Shown here: positions 53,611 to 62,607 of the stretch, one piece after another
Layout: every line of letters begins with the position of its first letter
Position numbering within the stretch: the stretch's first letter is position 1
Assembly (NCBI GenBank): GCA_001602955.1
Contig: LVAC01000023.1
Span: forward strand, 1-64,000
Origin: Sulfurospirillum sp001602955
GTDB lineage: Bacteria > Campylobacterota > Campylobacteria > Campylobacterales > Sulfurospirillaceae
Length of the DNA: 64,000 nucleotides
Reading direction: 5' to 3'
Notes under the pieces: generated by a model
Database searches by the model: none
The model's input: only the letters and a program-made list of their open reading frames with translations
What the model was told of the DNA's origin: nothing
Position numbers and translations under genes: made by a program

Positions 53611-54332
53611 ATTTTGAACTTTTTTTACATTATCGCCCTTGGTTAATGGCGGCAGAAGTCACACTCATATGGTCGTTTATCACCATCGGGCTTTATTGGC
53701 TTTCCAAACGTTTCCATCGTCGTTATAAAAAGTGGTGGACGACGCCGATCATTATTACGCCGATTTTGCTCATCGTCATTACGCTTTTATCGCATACCAA
53801 TTATAACGTCTATATTCGAGGCACCCACTGGCTGATGGCTCTTTTAGGTCCGGCAACGGTTGCGTTTGCGATACCGATCTATCGAAGAAGAAATATCATC
53901 GTTTTATATTGGAAAACGCTCAGTATCGGCGTCGTTTTCGGCTCAATCCTCTCAATCGCTTCGGCATGGTTTTTAGCATCGGCGGTAGGAATTGACGACA
54001 CGATACGCCTAAGCTTGCTTCCACGCTCTATCAGTACGCCTTTTGCGATGGTGATTTCAGGAGAGATCGGCGGCGTTCCGGAACTGACGGCTCTTTTTGT
54101 TATTTTAACGGGAATTTTCGGTGCGTCGTTTGGACAATTGGCACTTTATTGGCTACCGCTCAAATCCAAACTCTCCATGGGAGCTTCGTTTGGCTTAGCC
54201 GCACATGTTGCGGGTTCAAGTAAGGCTTACGAACTGGATAACGAAGTCGGAACCATCGCCGCATTGGTCATGGTTTTAACCGGTATTTTTAATGTCTTGA
54301 TCGCGCCCCTACTCGAAGCCGTTTTAAGCTAA
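53607..54332 (+). CDS. lrgB: LrgB/CidB-family membrane protein
   Basis: 241 residues with about seven membrane segments; motifs LLPRSISTPFAMVISGEIGG and GAAHxxG-type SFGLAAHVAGSSKAYELD mark the family. Works with LrgA; the pair has been linked to autolysis control and to pyruvate uptake in other bacteria. It converges with the aminotransferase gene with one base between stops, leaving no room for a terminator. Confidence 0.92.
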   Translation: MNFELFLHYRPWLMAAEVTLIWSFITIGLYWLSKRFHRRYKKWWTTPIIITPILLIVITLLSHTNYNVYIRGTHWLMALLGPATVAFAIPIYRRRNIIVLYWKTLSIGVVFGSILSIASAWFLASAVGIDDTIRLSLLPRSISTPFAMVISGEIGGVPELTALFVILTGIFGASFGQLALYWLPLKSKLSMGASFGLAAHVAGSSKAYELDNEVGTIAALVMVLTGIFNVLIAPLLEAVLS

Positions 54333-54333
54333 C

Positions 54334-55593
54334 TTACGGGCGTAACGCTTTAAGCGTTTTTTGAATCGCCGCTAACAGAAAATCGATCTCTTTTTTTGTA
54401 TGCGTAAAATGAATGGAGATACGTAACCAACCCGGTTTTTCTTCAAAGCTTTGACCGTCGCTCAAGTGGAGCAAATCGTGTCCGTAAGGTCCGGCACAAG
54501 AGCATCCGGCTCGGGTTTGAATCCCAAAATGCTCGGAGAGATATTGGGAAATCGCATAGGGATTAATGCCTTCAAAATTCAGTGAAAAAATCGGTAATTT
54601 CTCTTGCGAATACTTACAATAAAGTTTGACTCCCTCAATTGCTCTTAAACGTGAACCGAAATAAAACTTTAACTCCTCTTCGATCGCGTGAATCTTGGCA
54701 AGTCCGATTTCATTGCGCAGATTGTATGCTAGCGAAGCTTTAATCAATTGTAAAATCGCCGGTGTTCCCGCATCTTCGATCACTTCGATATCGCTTAGAA
54801 AATCATGCGAAACGCGTGAAACGTACGCGACCGTTCCGCCTCCGGCAAAGGTCGGCACGGTTTCGGTACAGAGCTCCTTTTTCATGACCAAAAGGCCGCA
54901 AGAGCCCACGCCGCCTAAGAGTTTATGCGGCGAGAGAAACAAGGCGTCGTAGTAGTCGCAATCGATATTAACGTACGGTGAAGCCGCCGCTGCATCCAAG
55001 CAAACGATGCCTTTATAGCGTTTGACGAGCGTATATATCGTGCGATAATCGCTCATAATACCCGTCACGTTGGAAGCCACCGAAAACGAAGCGATAATCT
55101 CGCGTTTTTTGTGGCGTTCCAACTGTGCTTCGAGGTATTCGATATCGATCTTTTCGTCTGCATCGAGGGGAATGCGTATGACTTCGCACACGCCTTCGCG
55201 GAAGCTAAGTTCATTGGAGTGATGTTCGTACGGGCCGACAAACACGACGGGAAGATTTTTCGGCTTTGTTCCGTATCGTTTTAAGGTGCGCGGAGGTATA
55301 TAAAGTCCCATCAGCTCTTGAAATTTTTTGATTGCTCCGGTCGCACCCGTTCCGCATGGAAAGAGGTAAAATCGTTCATCGATTGCCAACGCTTTTTTCA
55401 AATCGCTTCTGGCTTTGGCATAATACTCGGCGGTTTTAAGAGCACTTGAAGAGACTTCCGAGTGGGTATTGGCATAGGTTTTAAGGATTTCTTGCATCTT
55501 TTGTTCAATCGGTTTATACGCTTGCCCAGATGCGGTGTAATCAAAATAGAGAATATGTTTATCGCAAATAATATTTTTACGTATCGCTTGCAC
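54334..55593 (-). CDS. Class V aminotransferase (SufS/CsdA-like fold)
   Basis: PLP enzyme of 419 residues: YFDYTASGQAYKPIEQKM start, FPCGTGATGAIKKF, VSNVTGIMSDY, CLDAAAASPYV and the PLP Lys in FLSPHKLLGGVG. A late Cys in GCSCAGPYGHDLL is placed roughly where desulfurases carry their catalytic Cys, so either cysteine desulfurase or another aminotransferase is possible. GTG 55593 is chosen; the longer frame runs into the divergent flgS. I recall an aminotransferase gene near flgS in C. jejuni too. Confidence 0.8.
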   Translation of the reverse strand: MQAIRKNIICDKHILYFDYTASGQAYKPIEQKMQEILKTYANTHSEVSSSALKTAEYYAKARSDLKKALAIDERFYLFPCGTGATGAIKKFQELMGLYIPPRTLKRYGTKPKNLPVVFVGPYEHHSNELSFREGVCEVIRIPLDADEKIDIEYLEAQLERHKKREIIASFSVASNVTGIMSDYRTIYTLVKRYKGIVCLDAAAASPYVNIDCDYYDALFLSPHKLLGGVGSCGLLVMKKELCTETVPTFAGGGTVAYVSRVSHDFLSDIEVIEDAGTPAILQLIKASLAYNLRNEIGLAKIHAIEEELKFYFGSRLRAIEGVKLYCKYSQEKLPIFSLNFEGINPYAISQYLSEHFGIQTRAGCSCAGPYGHDLLHLSDGQSFEEKPGWLRISIHFTHTKKEIDFLLAAIQKTLKALRP

Positions 55594-55663
55594 GGCTTTT
55601 TCCAAAACTTTTTTGGGTATTATAGCGTTTAAAATCTCTATGCATCTTAATGGATCGGACGAA

Positions 55664-56683
55664 ATGATAGACGAAACCCTACTCAATAGCCTCAGTGCGA
55701 AAGAAAAAGAGCTTTTTAAACAAGGCTTGGAAGACCTCATCAACCAAACGTACGTTATCGAGGAGGAGTATAAAAAGCTCGGCGATTCCTACAATGCGTT
55801 ACAAGAGATGATCTTACAAATTATCGAAGTGCAACCCAACGCTTTATGGGTTTTCGATCAAAACGGTACGCTCTTTTTGCAAAACAGCGAAGCTAAAAAC
55901 GTGGAACATCTGTTGGAGAAATTTAGCGATCTACATGTCAGCGAGGAGATCGAATCTGAGGGGAAAAACTACCTGATCAAAAGCGTGCGTCAAGGCGATA
56001 AAAAAATTATCACGGCAACGGATATTACGGAAGGAAAACGTCAAGAGCGTTTGGTTTCCATGGGGCAAGTCGCCGCCCACCTCTCCCATGAAATCCGAAA
56101 TCCGATAGGTTCTGTCTCCTTGCTTGCCTCGACCTTGCTTAAAAAAGTCGATCCGAGCGTGAAACCGCTGGTCAGTGAAATCAAAAAAGCGATTTGGCGC
56201 GTCGAGCGCATTATCAAAGCAACACTTTTATTTACCAAAGGGGTACAAATCAACCCCAGTGCTTTTTACCTCGATCGTCTCGTTAAAGAGTGCGAACAAG
56301 CCATTTCCCACTATTCGTATACGAAAGAAGTTGCGTTTCACTACGCTTTGGAACATATCGAGGTAAAAGCCGATTTCGAGCTTTTGAACTTGGTCGTACA
56401 GAACTTTATTTTCAATGCGATCGATGCAATCGAAGAGAACGATCAAGAAAACGGTAACGTCGTTCTTTCGTTTATGCAAGAAGAAGCGTTTAACGTTCTT
56501 GTTGTTCAAGACGACGGCAAAGCCGTTGAAAATAAAAATATTCTTTTCGAGCCTTTTAAAACAACGAAAACGAAAGGTAACGGCTTGGGGCTTGCTCTTT
56601 CATTGCAAATCGTGCAAGCCCACGGCGGTAAGATCGAGCTCCTTGAAGAACCCAAACGATTTTTAATTAAACTCCCGAAATAA
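55664..56683 (+). CDS. flgS: Flagellar sensor histidine kinase FlgS
   Basis: Soluble NtrB-type histidine kinase, 339 residues: a helical N-terminus (about 5-50), a PAS-like domain (about 50-120), a HisKA domain with phospho-His142 in HLSHEIRNPIGS and an HATPase domain with NFIFNAIDAI (N box), DDGKAVEN and TKGNGLGLALS. In Campylobacterota this is FlgS, which phosphorylates FlgR to switch on sigma54 flagellar genes in response to the export apparatus. The N-terminal DETLLNSLSAKEKE start is typical. flgR is not in the window. Convergent with dnaE, 3 bases apart. Confidence 0.85.
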   Translation: MIDETLLNSLSAKEKELFKQGLEDLINQTYVIEEEYKKLGDSYNALQEMILQIIEVQPNALWVFDQNGTLFLQNSEAKNVEHLLEKFSDLHVSEEIESEGKNYLIKSVRQGDKKIITATDITEGKRQERLVSMGQVAAHLSHEIRNPIGSVSLLASTLLKKVDPSVKPLVSEIKKAIWRVERIIKATLLFTKGVQINPSAFYLDRLVKECEQAISHYSYTKEVAFHYALEHIEVKADFELLNLVVQNFIFNAIDAIEENDQENGNVVLSFMQEEAFNVLVVQDDGKAVENKNILFEPFKTTKTKGNGLGLALSLQIVQAHGGKIELLEEPKRFLIKLPK

Positions 56684-56686
56684 GTC

Positions 56687-59600
56687 TTAGCCGATGATGC
56701 GAACGTGCGGCATCGAGGCAATTTTTTCATCCAAACTATCGTCTACGCCGAACGTCGTTTCGATGTAGACGTCTTGCAGTTTTGAGGTAATCACCAGATG
56801 CAACGCTCTTCTTCCTCCGCTTTCACGCACCGCTCGGTAGAGATGTTCAAGAACGTCTTCGTCATCGCACAAATCGACGGCAACAACTTTGGGCTCTAAA
56901 GGGATTTCGATGACTTTTGTTTCGACTTTTTCTTTTTTAGCCTCATTCAAATCCATAATCTTTAAAACGCGGGTCTTGACGCCTTGCTCGTCGTTGGAGA
57001 TTTCGACCTTAAAACACAACGGCGCGTCTAAATCCATTTTATTCAAAATCTCGAGTTGTTTTTCAAAAACGGTCAATTCCATACTTCCGTGAAAATCCAT
57101 CAACGAAACGATGCCGAATTTGTTGCCTTTTTTGCTGATTTTTTCGGTAATACCCTCTACTTTACCGATCAAAAGGGCTTTGCTCGCATTTTCGATCTGA
57201 TCGATATGGCTCGAAAGCGTATAGTTCATTTCGTCGATCTGCGCACGAAACGCATCGAGCGGGTGTCCCGAAATGTAAAAACCGATGGTCTCTTTTTCCA
57301 AATCCAACAACACTTTTGAATCAAATTCCGCGGAATTTTCAATGTTTACCTGTACCGAAACCATCTCTTCGGCATCTCCGAACAAGGAGTATTCCGCCAT
57401 TTTTTTCGCACGATTGCACTCCGCGCTCGCATCGATAATAGCGTCGATATTTTCCAAAAGAGCACGCCTTGAATAGCCAAAGCTATCAAAACTTCCCGAT
57501 TTGATAAACGACTCTAAGACTTTTTTATTGACTTTGGAACTGTCGATGCGTGAGATAAAATCGCTCATATCCGCAAACAACGATTGTTCTCTGGCTTCTA
57601 AAATTTTGCCGATGGCGGCATTGCCTACCCCTTTAATCGCTCCCAAGCCGAATAAAATCGCCTCTTTCCCATCAGTGTCGGTAATCGCGCTAAATTCAAC
57701 CAAAGAGTGTTGAATGGAGGGCGGCAGAAGTTTGAGTCCCAAGCGTTTAACCTCATCGATGTACTTGACGATCTTATCGGTGTTGTCCTGCTCCGAAGTT
57801 AAAAGTGCCGCCATAAACTCTTGCGGATAGTAGTATTTTAAATACGCCGTTTGGAATGTAACGAGAGCATACGCTGCCGAGTGGGATTTGTTAAAACCGT
57901 ATCCCGCAAACTTTTCGATCAATCCGAAAAGCTCGATCGCATGGTCGCGTCCCAAGCCTTGCTTGACCGCACCGTCGGCAAACTCTTCGGCTTTTTGTTT
58001 CATATAGTCGATCTTTTTCTTACCCATCGCACGACGAATCAAATCCGCTTCGCCGAGGCTAAAACCCCCTATCGCTTGAACGATCTGCATAACCTGTTCT
58101 TGATAGACGATAACGCCGTAAGTGGGTTCCAAAATCGGTTGTAAGGGTTTGGTAAACTCGTCAAAAAAGTACGTGACCTCTTTACGCCCGTGTTTACGAT
58201 CGATAAAGTCGTCCAACATACCCGATTCCATCGGTCCTGGACGATAGAGTGCCAACACCGCGATCAAATCTTCAAACGTACTCGGTTTAAGACGGGCATT
58301 AAGCGATTGCATACCGTCTGATTCGATCTGAAAAAGTCCTACCGTTTCACCGCTTTGAATCAAATCGTACACGTTAGGATCGTTCAGGTCGATCGCGTTA
58401 AAGTTGATCTCTTGGTTGTAACGCGCTTTGATGAGTTTGAGCGCATTGTCGATGACGGTCAGGGTCTTCAGACCCAAAAAGTCGAACTTGATCAGATCGA
58501 CGTCTTCAAGGTAGTTGAGCGAATATTGCGTGACCAGATGGTCTTCGCCGGAGGGTTGATACAAAGGGGTTTTATGCCACAACTCTTCGTCGCTGATGAC
58601 CACACCCGCCGCGTGCATGCCCGAGTTTCTATTTAAACCCTCCAGTGCCAGCGCAAACTTCCATACCCGTTTCATTCGCGGATCTCTCTCGATCAGTTCA
58701 CGAAGTTTAGGCTCTTTTTGGTATGCGCCCGCTTTATAGCCCTCTTCGCCCTCCACGCCTTTGCCGTTTAAGGTAATGCCTAATTCATCAGGGATCAATT
58801 TTGCCATCGCATCCGCTTCAGCGTAGGGAATCGCAAGAACGCGCGCAACGTCGCGAATAACGCCTTTGGCTAACAATTTACCGAACGTAATGACTTGCGC
58901 GACGTTATAGCGTCCGTATTTTTCGACGACGTAATCGATGATTTCGCCGCGCCTGCTTTGGCAAAAGTCGACGTCGATATCCGGCATGCTGATACGTTCT
59001 GGATTCAAAAATCGCTCGAAAAGCAAGTTGTAAGGCATGGGGTCAAGATCGGTAATAAAAAGACTAAACGCAACCAAACTTCCTGCCGCCGAACCCCGTC
59101 CTGGTCCCACCGGAACGCCTCTGCTTTTGGCCTCGCGAATAAAATCCCAAACGATAAGCATATAGCCCGGGAATTTCATACTGCAAATAACGCCGATTTC
59201 GCGCTCCAAGCGCGCGCGATACGCTTCATGTTTGCTCTCATCGACGTAGACGAGCCTTTTTTCAAGTCCTTCACGGCATTTGTAGGCAAAGAACTCATCG
59301 TCGGTTTCAAAGTTCAATCCTTCGCGCGCCGCGTACTCTTTGGTAAATTTAAATTTCGGAGGCGTCGGATTGCCCAGCTTGATCTCTAGATTGCACTTTT
59401 CGACGATCTCTTGCGTGTTGGAGATCGCTTCTGGAATATCGGCAAACAGATCGCTCATCTGTGCGGGAGATTTGACGTAAAACTCATGCACGGAATGGCG
59501 AAGACGGTTGGGATCGTCAAACTCTTTGTTCATCGCGATACACATAAACGCTTCGTGCGCTTCGGCGTCGTCTGACTCTAAATAGTGCGTATCGTTGGTA

Positions 59601-60235
59601 GCGATCAGCTTAATACCCGTCTCTTTAGCGATACGTAAAATCGCATCGTCGATAAAGAGCTGATCGGTAATACCGTGGCGCATGATCTCAAGGTAAAAAT
59701 CCTCGCCGAAAATGTCTTTGTATTCCAAAGCGATCTCTTTGGCTTTTTCATAGCCTTTCGCACCGAATTGCACGTTGCGTTTATTGTTTAGGTTGAGATG
59801 CCAGTTGACTTCACCTTGTAAACACGCACCCGAGCAGATCAACCCTTCGGAGTGTTCGCGTAAGAGTTGTTTATTGATGCGCGGATAGTAGTAAAAGCCT
59901 TTGATGTAGCTCATCGAAGAGAGGTACATCAAGTTTTTGTAACCGACTTCGTTTTTGGCGTACAAGCAGAGGTGAAAACGCTGTTTGGTGGATTTGTCGC
60001 CGATGTCGTCTTGGTTGTGAATATATGCTTCCATACCGATGATAGGCTTGATGCCCTCTTTGCGCATGGTTTGGTAAAAATCAATGGCACCGAACATATT
60101 GCCGTGATCGGTAATCGCCGCCGAAGTTACGCCTTGGGATTTGAGTTTTTTGGCAAGTTTGCCTATTTTATTGGCACCGTCTAGCAAAGAATATTCGGTG
60201 TGTAAATGGAGATGGGTATACGCTATTTCGCTCAT
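56687..60235 (-). CDS. dnaE: DNA polymerase III alpha subunit
   Basis: Replicative polymerase, 1182 residues, full length. PHP domain (about 6-210, HLHLHTEYSLLDG), polymerase core with catalytic Asp pair in MPDIDVDFCQSRR (about 400), the GPGRGSAAGS loop, helix-hairpin-helix and OB-fold (about 960-1080). Preceded by a TACAAT -10 box. Confidence 0.97.
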   Translation of the reverse strand: MSEIAYTHLHLHTEYSLLDGANKIGKLAKKLKSQGVTSAAITDHGNMFGAIDFYQTMRKEGIKPIIGMEAYIHNQDDIGDKSTKQRFHLCLYAKNEVGYKNLMYLSSMSYIKGFYYYPRINKQLLREHSEGLICSGACLQGEVNWHLNLNNKRNVQFGAKGYEKAKEIALEYKDIFGEDFYLEIMRHGITDQLFIDDAILRIAKETGIKLIATNDTHYLESDDAEAHEAFMCIAMNKEFDDPNRLRHSVHEFYVKSPAQMSDLFADIPEAISNTQEIVEKCNLEIKLGNPTPPKFKFTKEYAAREGLNFETDDEFFAYKCREGLEKRLVYVDESKHEAYRARLEREIGVICSMKFPGYMLIVWDFIREAKSRGVPVGPGRGSAAGSLVAFSLFITDLDPMPYNLLFERFLNPERISMPDIDVDFCQSRRGEIIDYVVEKYGRYNVAQVITFGKLLAKGVIRDVARVLAIPYAEADAMAKLIPDELGITLNGKGVEGEEGYKAGAYQKEPKLRELIERDPRMKRVWKFALALEGLNRNSGMHAAGVVISDEELWHKTPLYQPSGEDHLVTQYSLNYLEDVDLIKFDFLGLKTLTVIDNALKLIKARYNQEINFNAIDLNDPNVYDLIQSGETVGLFQIESDGMQSLNARLKPSTFEDLIAVLALYRPGPMESGMLDDFIDRKHGRKEVTYFFDEFTKPLQPILEPTYGVIVYQEQVMQIVQAIGGFSLGEADLIRRAMGKKKIDYMKQKAEEFADGAVKQGLGRDHAIELFGLIEKFAGYGFNKSHSAAYALVTFQTAYLKYYYPQEFMAALLTSEQDNTDKIVKYIDEVKRLGLKLLPPSIQHSLVEFSAITDTDGKEAILFGLGAIKGVGNAAIGKILEAREQSLFADMSDFISRIDSSKVNKKVLESFIKSGSFDSFGYSRRALLENIDAIIDASAECNRAKKMAEYSLFGDAEEMVSVQVNIENSAEFDSKVLLDLEKETIGFYISGHPLDAFRAQIDEMNYTLSSHIDQIENASKALLIGKVEGITEKISKKGNKFGIVSLMDFHGSMELTVFEKQLEILNKMDLDAPLCFKVEISNDEQGVKTRVLKIMDLNEAKKEKVETKVIEIPLEPKVVAVDLCDDEDVLEHLYRAVRESGGRRALHLVITSKLQDVYIETTFGVDDSLDEKIASMPHVRIIG

Positions 60236-60263
60236 GTCGTCTTCTGTTCATAGGTTTTCTTTG

Positions 60264-60269
60264 ATTGTA
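60264..60269 (-). promoter_or_regulatory. -10 box of dnaE
   Basis: On the minus strand TACAAT (GTTACAATC), 28 bases before the dnaE ATG; same form as the box at 26080-26085. Confidence 0.5.
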
Positions 60270-60305
60270 ACAAAAACGGACTTAAGAGGGTGTAAGAAGT
60301 ACCTT

Positions 60306-60341
60306 TAACGCTTTACATGTAAGCTTACATGTAAAGCGTTA
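60306..60341. repeat. 36-bp perfect palindrome built from an inverted ACATGTAA word
   Basis: The left half reads TAACGCTTTACATGTAAG and the right half is its exact reverse complement, meeting at AAGCTT. It holds two copies of TTACATGTAA (60313-60322 and 60325-60334). It sits 18 bases after the stop of the FlxA-like gene and before dnaE's divergent start region, and as RNA would form a long hairpin, possibly a terminator. It uses the dispersed word described in the findings. Confidence 0.9.
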
Positions 60342-60359
60342 CCCCAAGCCAAAAAGGAG

Positions 60360-60845
60360 TTAGGCAGATGTTTTCGCAGCTTGTGCTTCCAATGCAACCA
60401 GTTGCGCTTGATACGAGACGAGCATTGCTTGCTTAGTCTGTACTTCTTGAGCATTTTGAGCATCGTCGCTCGACTTTTTCTCGGCTGCGGCGATCTCTTT
60501 TTCCAAGGCGGCAATCTTTTCTTTTAACGCTTCAATTTGGTTTTGAATGCTATCGCTGCTACTCGTTCCGGAAGCGGCACTTGAGCCCCCGCTTTGGGTG
60601 CTACCACTAGAACTCGTATCGTCAGACGAACTAGACTCCGAATCGGTATTGGACGTACTATTGCTTTGGCTTGTTGCCGCCAAAGCTTTCGCTTCATCCG
60701 AAATTTCGACGGTATCGACCGGCGTGCTAGACGTCGTATCGGTCGTATCGCTACTTGCCGTACTACTACTTTTCGTAGTAGATGAACTCGTTTGGCTTTG
60801 TGTCGCCGCGAGTTGGGATGCATACGATGTGTCGATGGTACTCAT
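60360..60845 (-). CDS. FlxA-like, Ser/Thr-rich flagellar-type protein
   Basis: 161 residues, cytosolic or exported without a classical signal peptide. The first two thirds (about 1-98) are Ser/Thr/Asp low-complexity, with one conserved-looking segment, PVDTVEISDEAKALA (about 42-56), a motif seen in flagellar proteins and FlgM-type anti-sigma factors. Residues about 99-161 form a heptad coiled coil (IQNQIEALKEKIAALEKEI...), the mark of FlxA-like proteins. A sigma28-type promoter lies upstream, so it is likely a late flagellar gene. AAGGAG-type ribosome site before ATG 60845. Confidence 0.7.
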   Translation of the reverse strand: MSTIDTSYASQLAATQSQTSSSTTKSSSTASSDTTDTTSSTPVDTVEISDEAKALAATSQSNSTSNTDSESSSSDDTSSSGSTQSGGSSAASGTSSSDSIQNQIEALKEKIAALEKEIAAAEKKSSDDAQNAQEVQTKQAMLVSYQAQLVALEAQAAKTSA

Positions 60846-60880
60846 GTTCCATCTCCTTGCAAAAATTTACCCCTTGAACC

Positions 60881-60906
60881 ATATCGGAACAATCTTCGAA
60901 AAATTA
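60881..60906 (-). promoter_or_regulatory. Sigma28-like promoter of the FlxA-like gene
   Basis: Read on the minus strand, TAAT (60906-60903), 15 bases of spacer, then CCGATAT (60887-60881). This fits the FliA-type pattern (TAAA-N15-GCCGATAA; CGATAT in Campylobacter) within one base of spacing. It overlaps the end of the chemoreceptor gene. Confidence 0.5.
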
Positions 60907-62607
60907 ACTCAATTGCCCCATAATTTTTAAAATATCGCCTGTTTTTTCTTCGATTTCTTCGACGTCGTGCGTTAAAGAACTCATTTCATCGGCATTCGTG
61001 CCCATTTTGGCAGAACTATCGACGATACCGCCGACAATGACGTTGATCGTGGCTTGAATTTGAGAGAGCGAACGGTTGGTTTTATCGGCAAGTTCACGAA
61101 TATTGTCGGCAACGACCGCGAAACCGCGCCCGTGTTCACCCGCACGTGCCGCTTCGATAGCGGCATTGAGTGCCAATAAATTGGTTTGGTCGGCAATATC
61201 TCCGATCAGATTTAAAATATCGCTCGCCTCCTTAGCATTGTGCGTCAAGGTTGTGAGCGTTTCCGCCAAATGCTGTTGGATACTTCCCATTTGCTGCATC
61301 GACGCCGTCGTTTTTTGAACGATGCGGTTCAAATCGCTAAGCGGTTCGTTTTTAATCGTCGCAACCGAGTCGGAAAGCTTTTGAGCATTGGCTTGAATTT
61401 TGCCGCTTTGCTCTTCGTTTTCACGAATCATCTGCGATAACGCATTTCCAAGGGCATTGACACCCTCAACCAACTCTTTAAGATCTCCGTCCGTTGCGAT
61501 GGAAATCGGTCGGCTAAAATCGCCGTTTTGGAAATTTTTTAACGACGCCAACGTCGCGTTCATCACTTCGTTAACTTTAGCGATCATCGCATCGATCTCG
61601 TAAGAGAGACGATTGGTTAGAAAGTTCGATGAAACGTACGACGTTTTATTTTCCATAAAACCGTTAGACATCTTGGAACAAATAATCAACACCTCGCCTA
61701 CAACGCGTATATCGTCCAATCGTAATTTTTCAAACTCTTTAAACGTCGTATCGATGACTTTGACCGTGGAGCCGATTTCATCATCCGTATCCTCGTCCAA
61801 ACGATAGTCGATCATATTTTTCTTATTCGTCACGTAGAGGGCAAAATCCTCAACGTAATGTTTAAGATTTCGCATACGCTTTCCGATCAGCTTTTCGCTC
61901 AAAAAGCGCGTTAAAAACGAAAAAAGTACGACGATTGCAATGAGAATAAGGCTATTTTGTAAAACCATCGCTCTTAGCGCTTCGTCTAAGACCTTTTTTT
62001 CTTTCGTAACGAGTAGATCAATGTCGTCGGCATATACGCCGGTTCCGATAATCCACTGCCACGGTGCAAATAACTCGACGAAAGAAATCTTGGCTTGAGG
62101 TTTGTTAAAGCCCGGTTTTTCCCACATGTAGTGAACAACACCTTTGCCCTCTTTTTTTGCGGCTTCGACCATTTCGTTAAATAAAAATTTGCCCGTAGGG
62201 TCTTTGGATTGGCTCAAATCGCTCCCGTCTAATGCCGGTTTAATCGGATGCATCACCATCTTAGGCGTAAAATCGTTAATCCAAAAATAACCGTCTTCCC
62301 CGAAACGTAACTGCTTAATCGCTTCTTTTGCTTTGGCTTGATACGCCGCAATAACGCTTGGATCGTCTTTGTTCGCTTCCTTTTGAAGTTCTTGATAGAC
62401 GATGTTGATCACCTGATAGGCAATCTTGGTTTTGTCGCTAAGAGCTTCGACTTTGTCGCGCGTCATAATCGAACGGGTACTTTCAAGGCGCGCCCCCTCT
62501 TCTTTATACATCAAAAAAGCACTCACACAGGTTGAAACGACGGCGGTAACGAGTAAAGCGGCAATGACCAGAAGCGTTACTTTAAACTGAATACTAAACT
62601 TTTTCAT
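60904..62607 (-). CDS. Methyl-accepting chemotaxis protein with Cache sensor
   Basis: 567 residues: membrane segment 1 (about 8-30), a periplasmic single Cache_2 domain (about 40-190, with DGYFWIND, VMHPIKPALDG and WQWIIGTGVY), membrane segment 2 (about 210-230), a HAMP-like linker and a cytoplasmic signalling domain (about 400-567). The hairpin tip IADQTNLLALNAAIEAARAGE is intact for CheA/CheW binding. sCache_2 sensors often bind short carboxylates. ATG 62607 overlaps the PAS gene stop (ATGA); the longer frame lies inside that gene. Confidence 0.93.
   Translation of the reverse strand: MKKFSIQFKVTLLVIAALLVTAVVSTCVSAFLMYKEEGARLESTRSIMTRDKVEALSDKTKIAYQVINIVYQELQKEANKDDPSVIAAYQAKAKEAIKQLRFGEDGYFWINDFTPKMVMHPIKPALDGSDLSQSKDPTGKFLFNEMVEAAKKEGKGVVHYMWEKPGFNKPQAKISFVELFAPWQWIIGTGVYADDIDLLVTKEKKVLDEALRAMVLQNSLILIAIVVLFSFLTRFLSEKLIGKRMRNLKHYVEDFALYVTNKKNMIDYRLDEDTDDEIGSTVKVIDTTFKEFEKLRLDDIRVVGEVLIICSKMSNGFMENKTSYVSSNFLTNRLSYEIDAMIAKVNEVMNATLASLKNFQNGDFSRPISIATDGDLKELVEGVNALGNALSQMIRENEEQSGKIQANAQKLSDSVATIKNEPLSDLNRIVQKTTASMQQMGSIQQHLAETLTTLTHNAKEASDILNLIGDIADQTNLLALNAAIEAARAGEHGRGFAVVADNIRELADKTNRSLSQIQATINVIVGGIVDSSAKMGTNADEMSSLTHDVEEIEEKTGDILKIMGQLS

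Noticed and set aside
58895..59389. 164-codon open frame on the + strand opposite dnaE
   Set aside because: It is antisense to a strongly conserved part of the polymerase, has no ribosome site and no recognisable domain; its openness follows from the codon bias of dnaE.
60360..60845. Ser/Thr-rich low-complexity stretch as a DNA repeat or contingency locus
   Set aside because: Codons vary along the stretch and no tandem DNA unit is present, so slipped-strand phase variation is unlikely.
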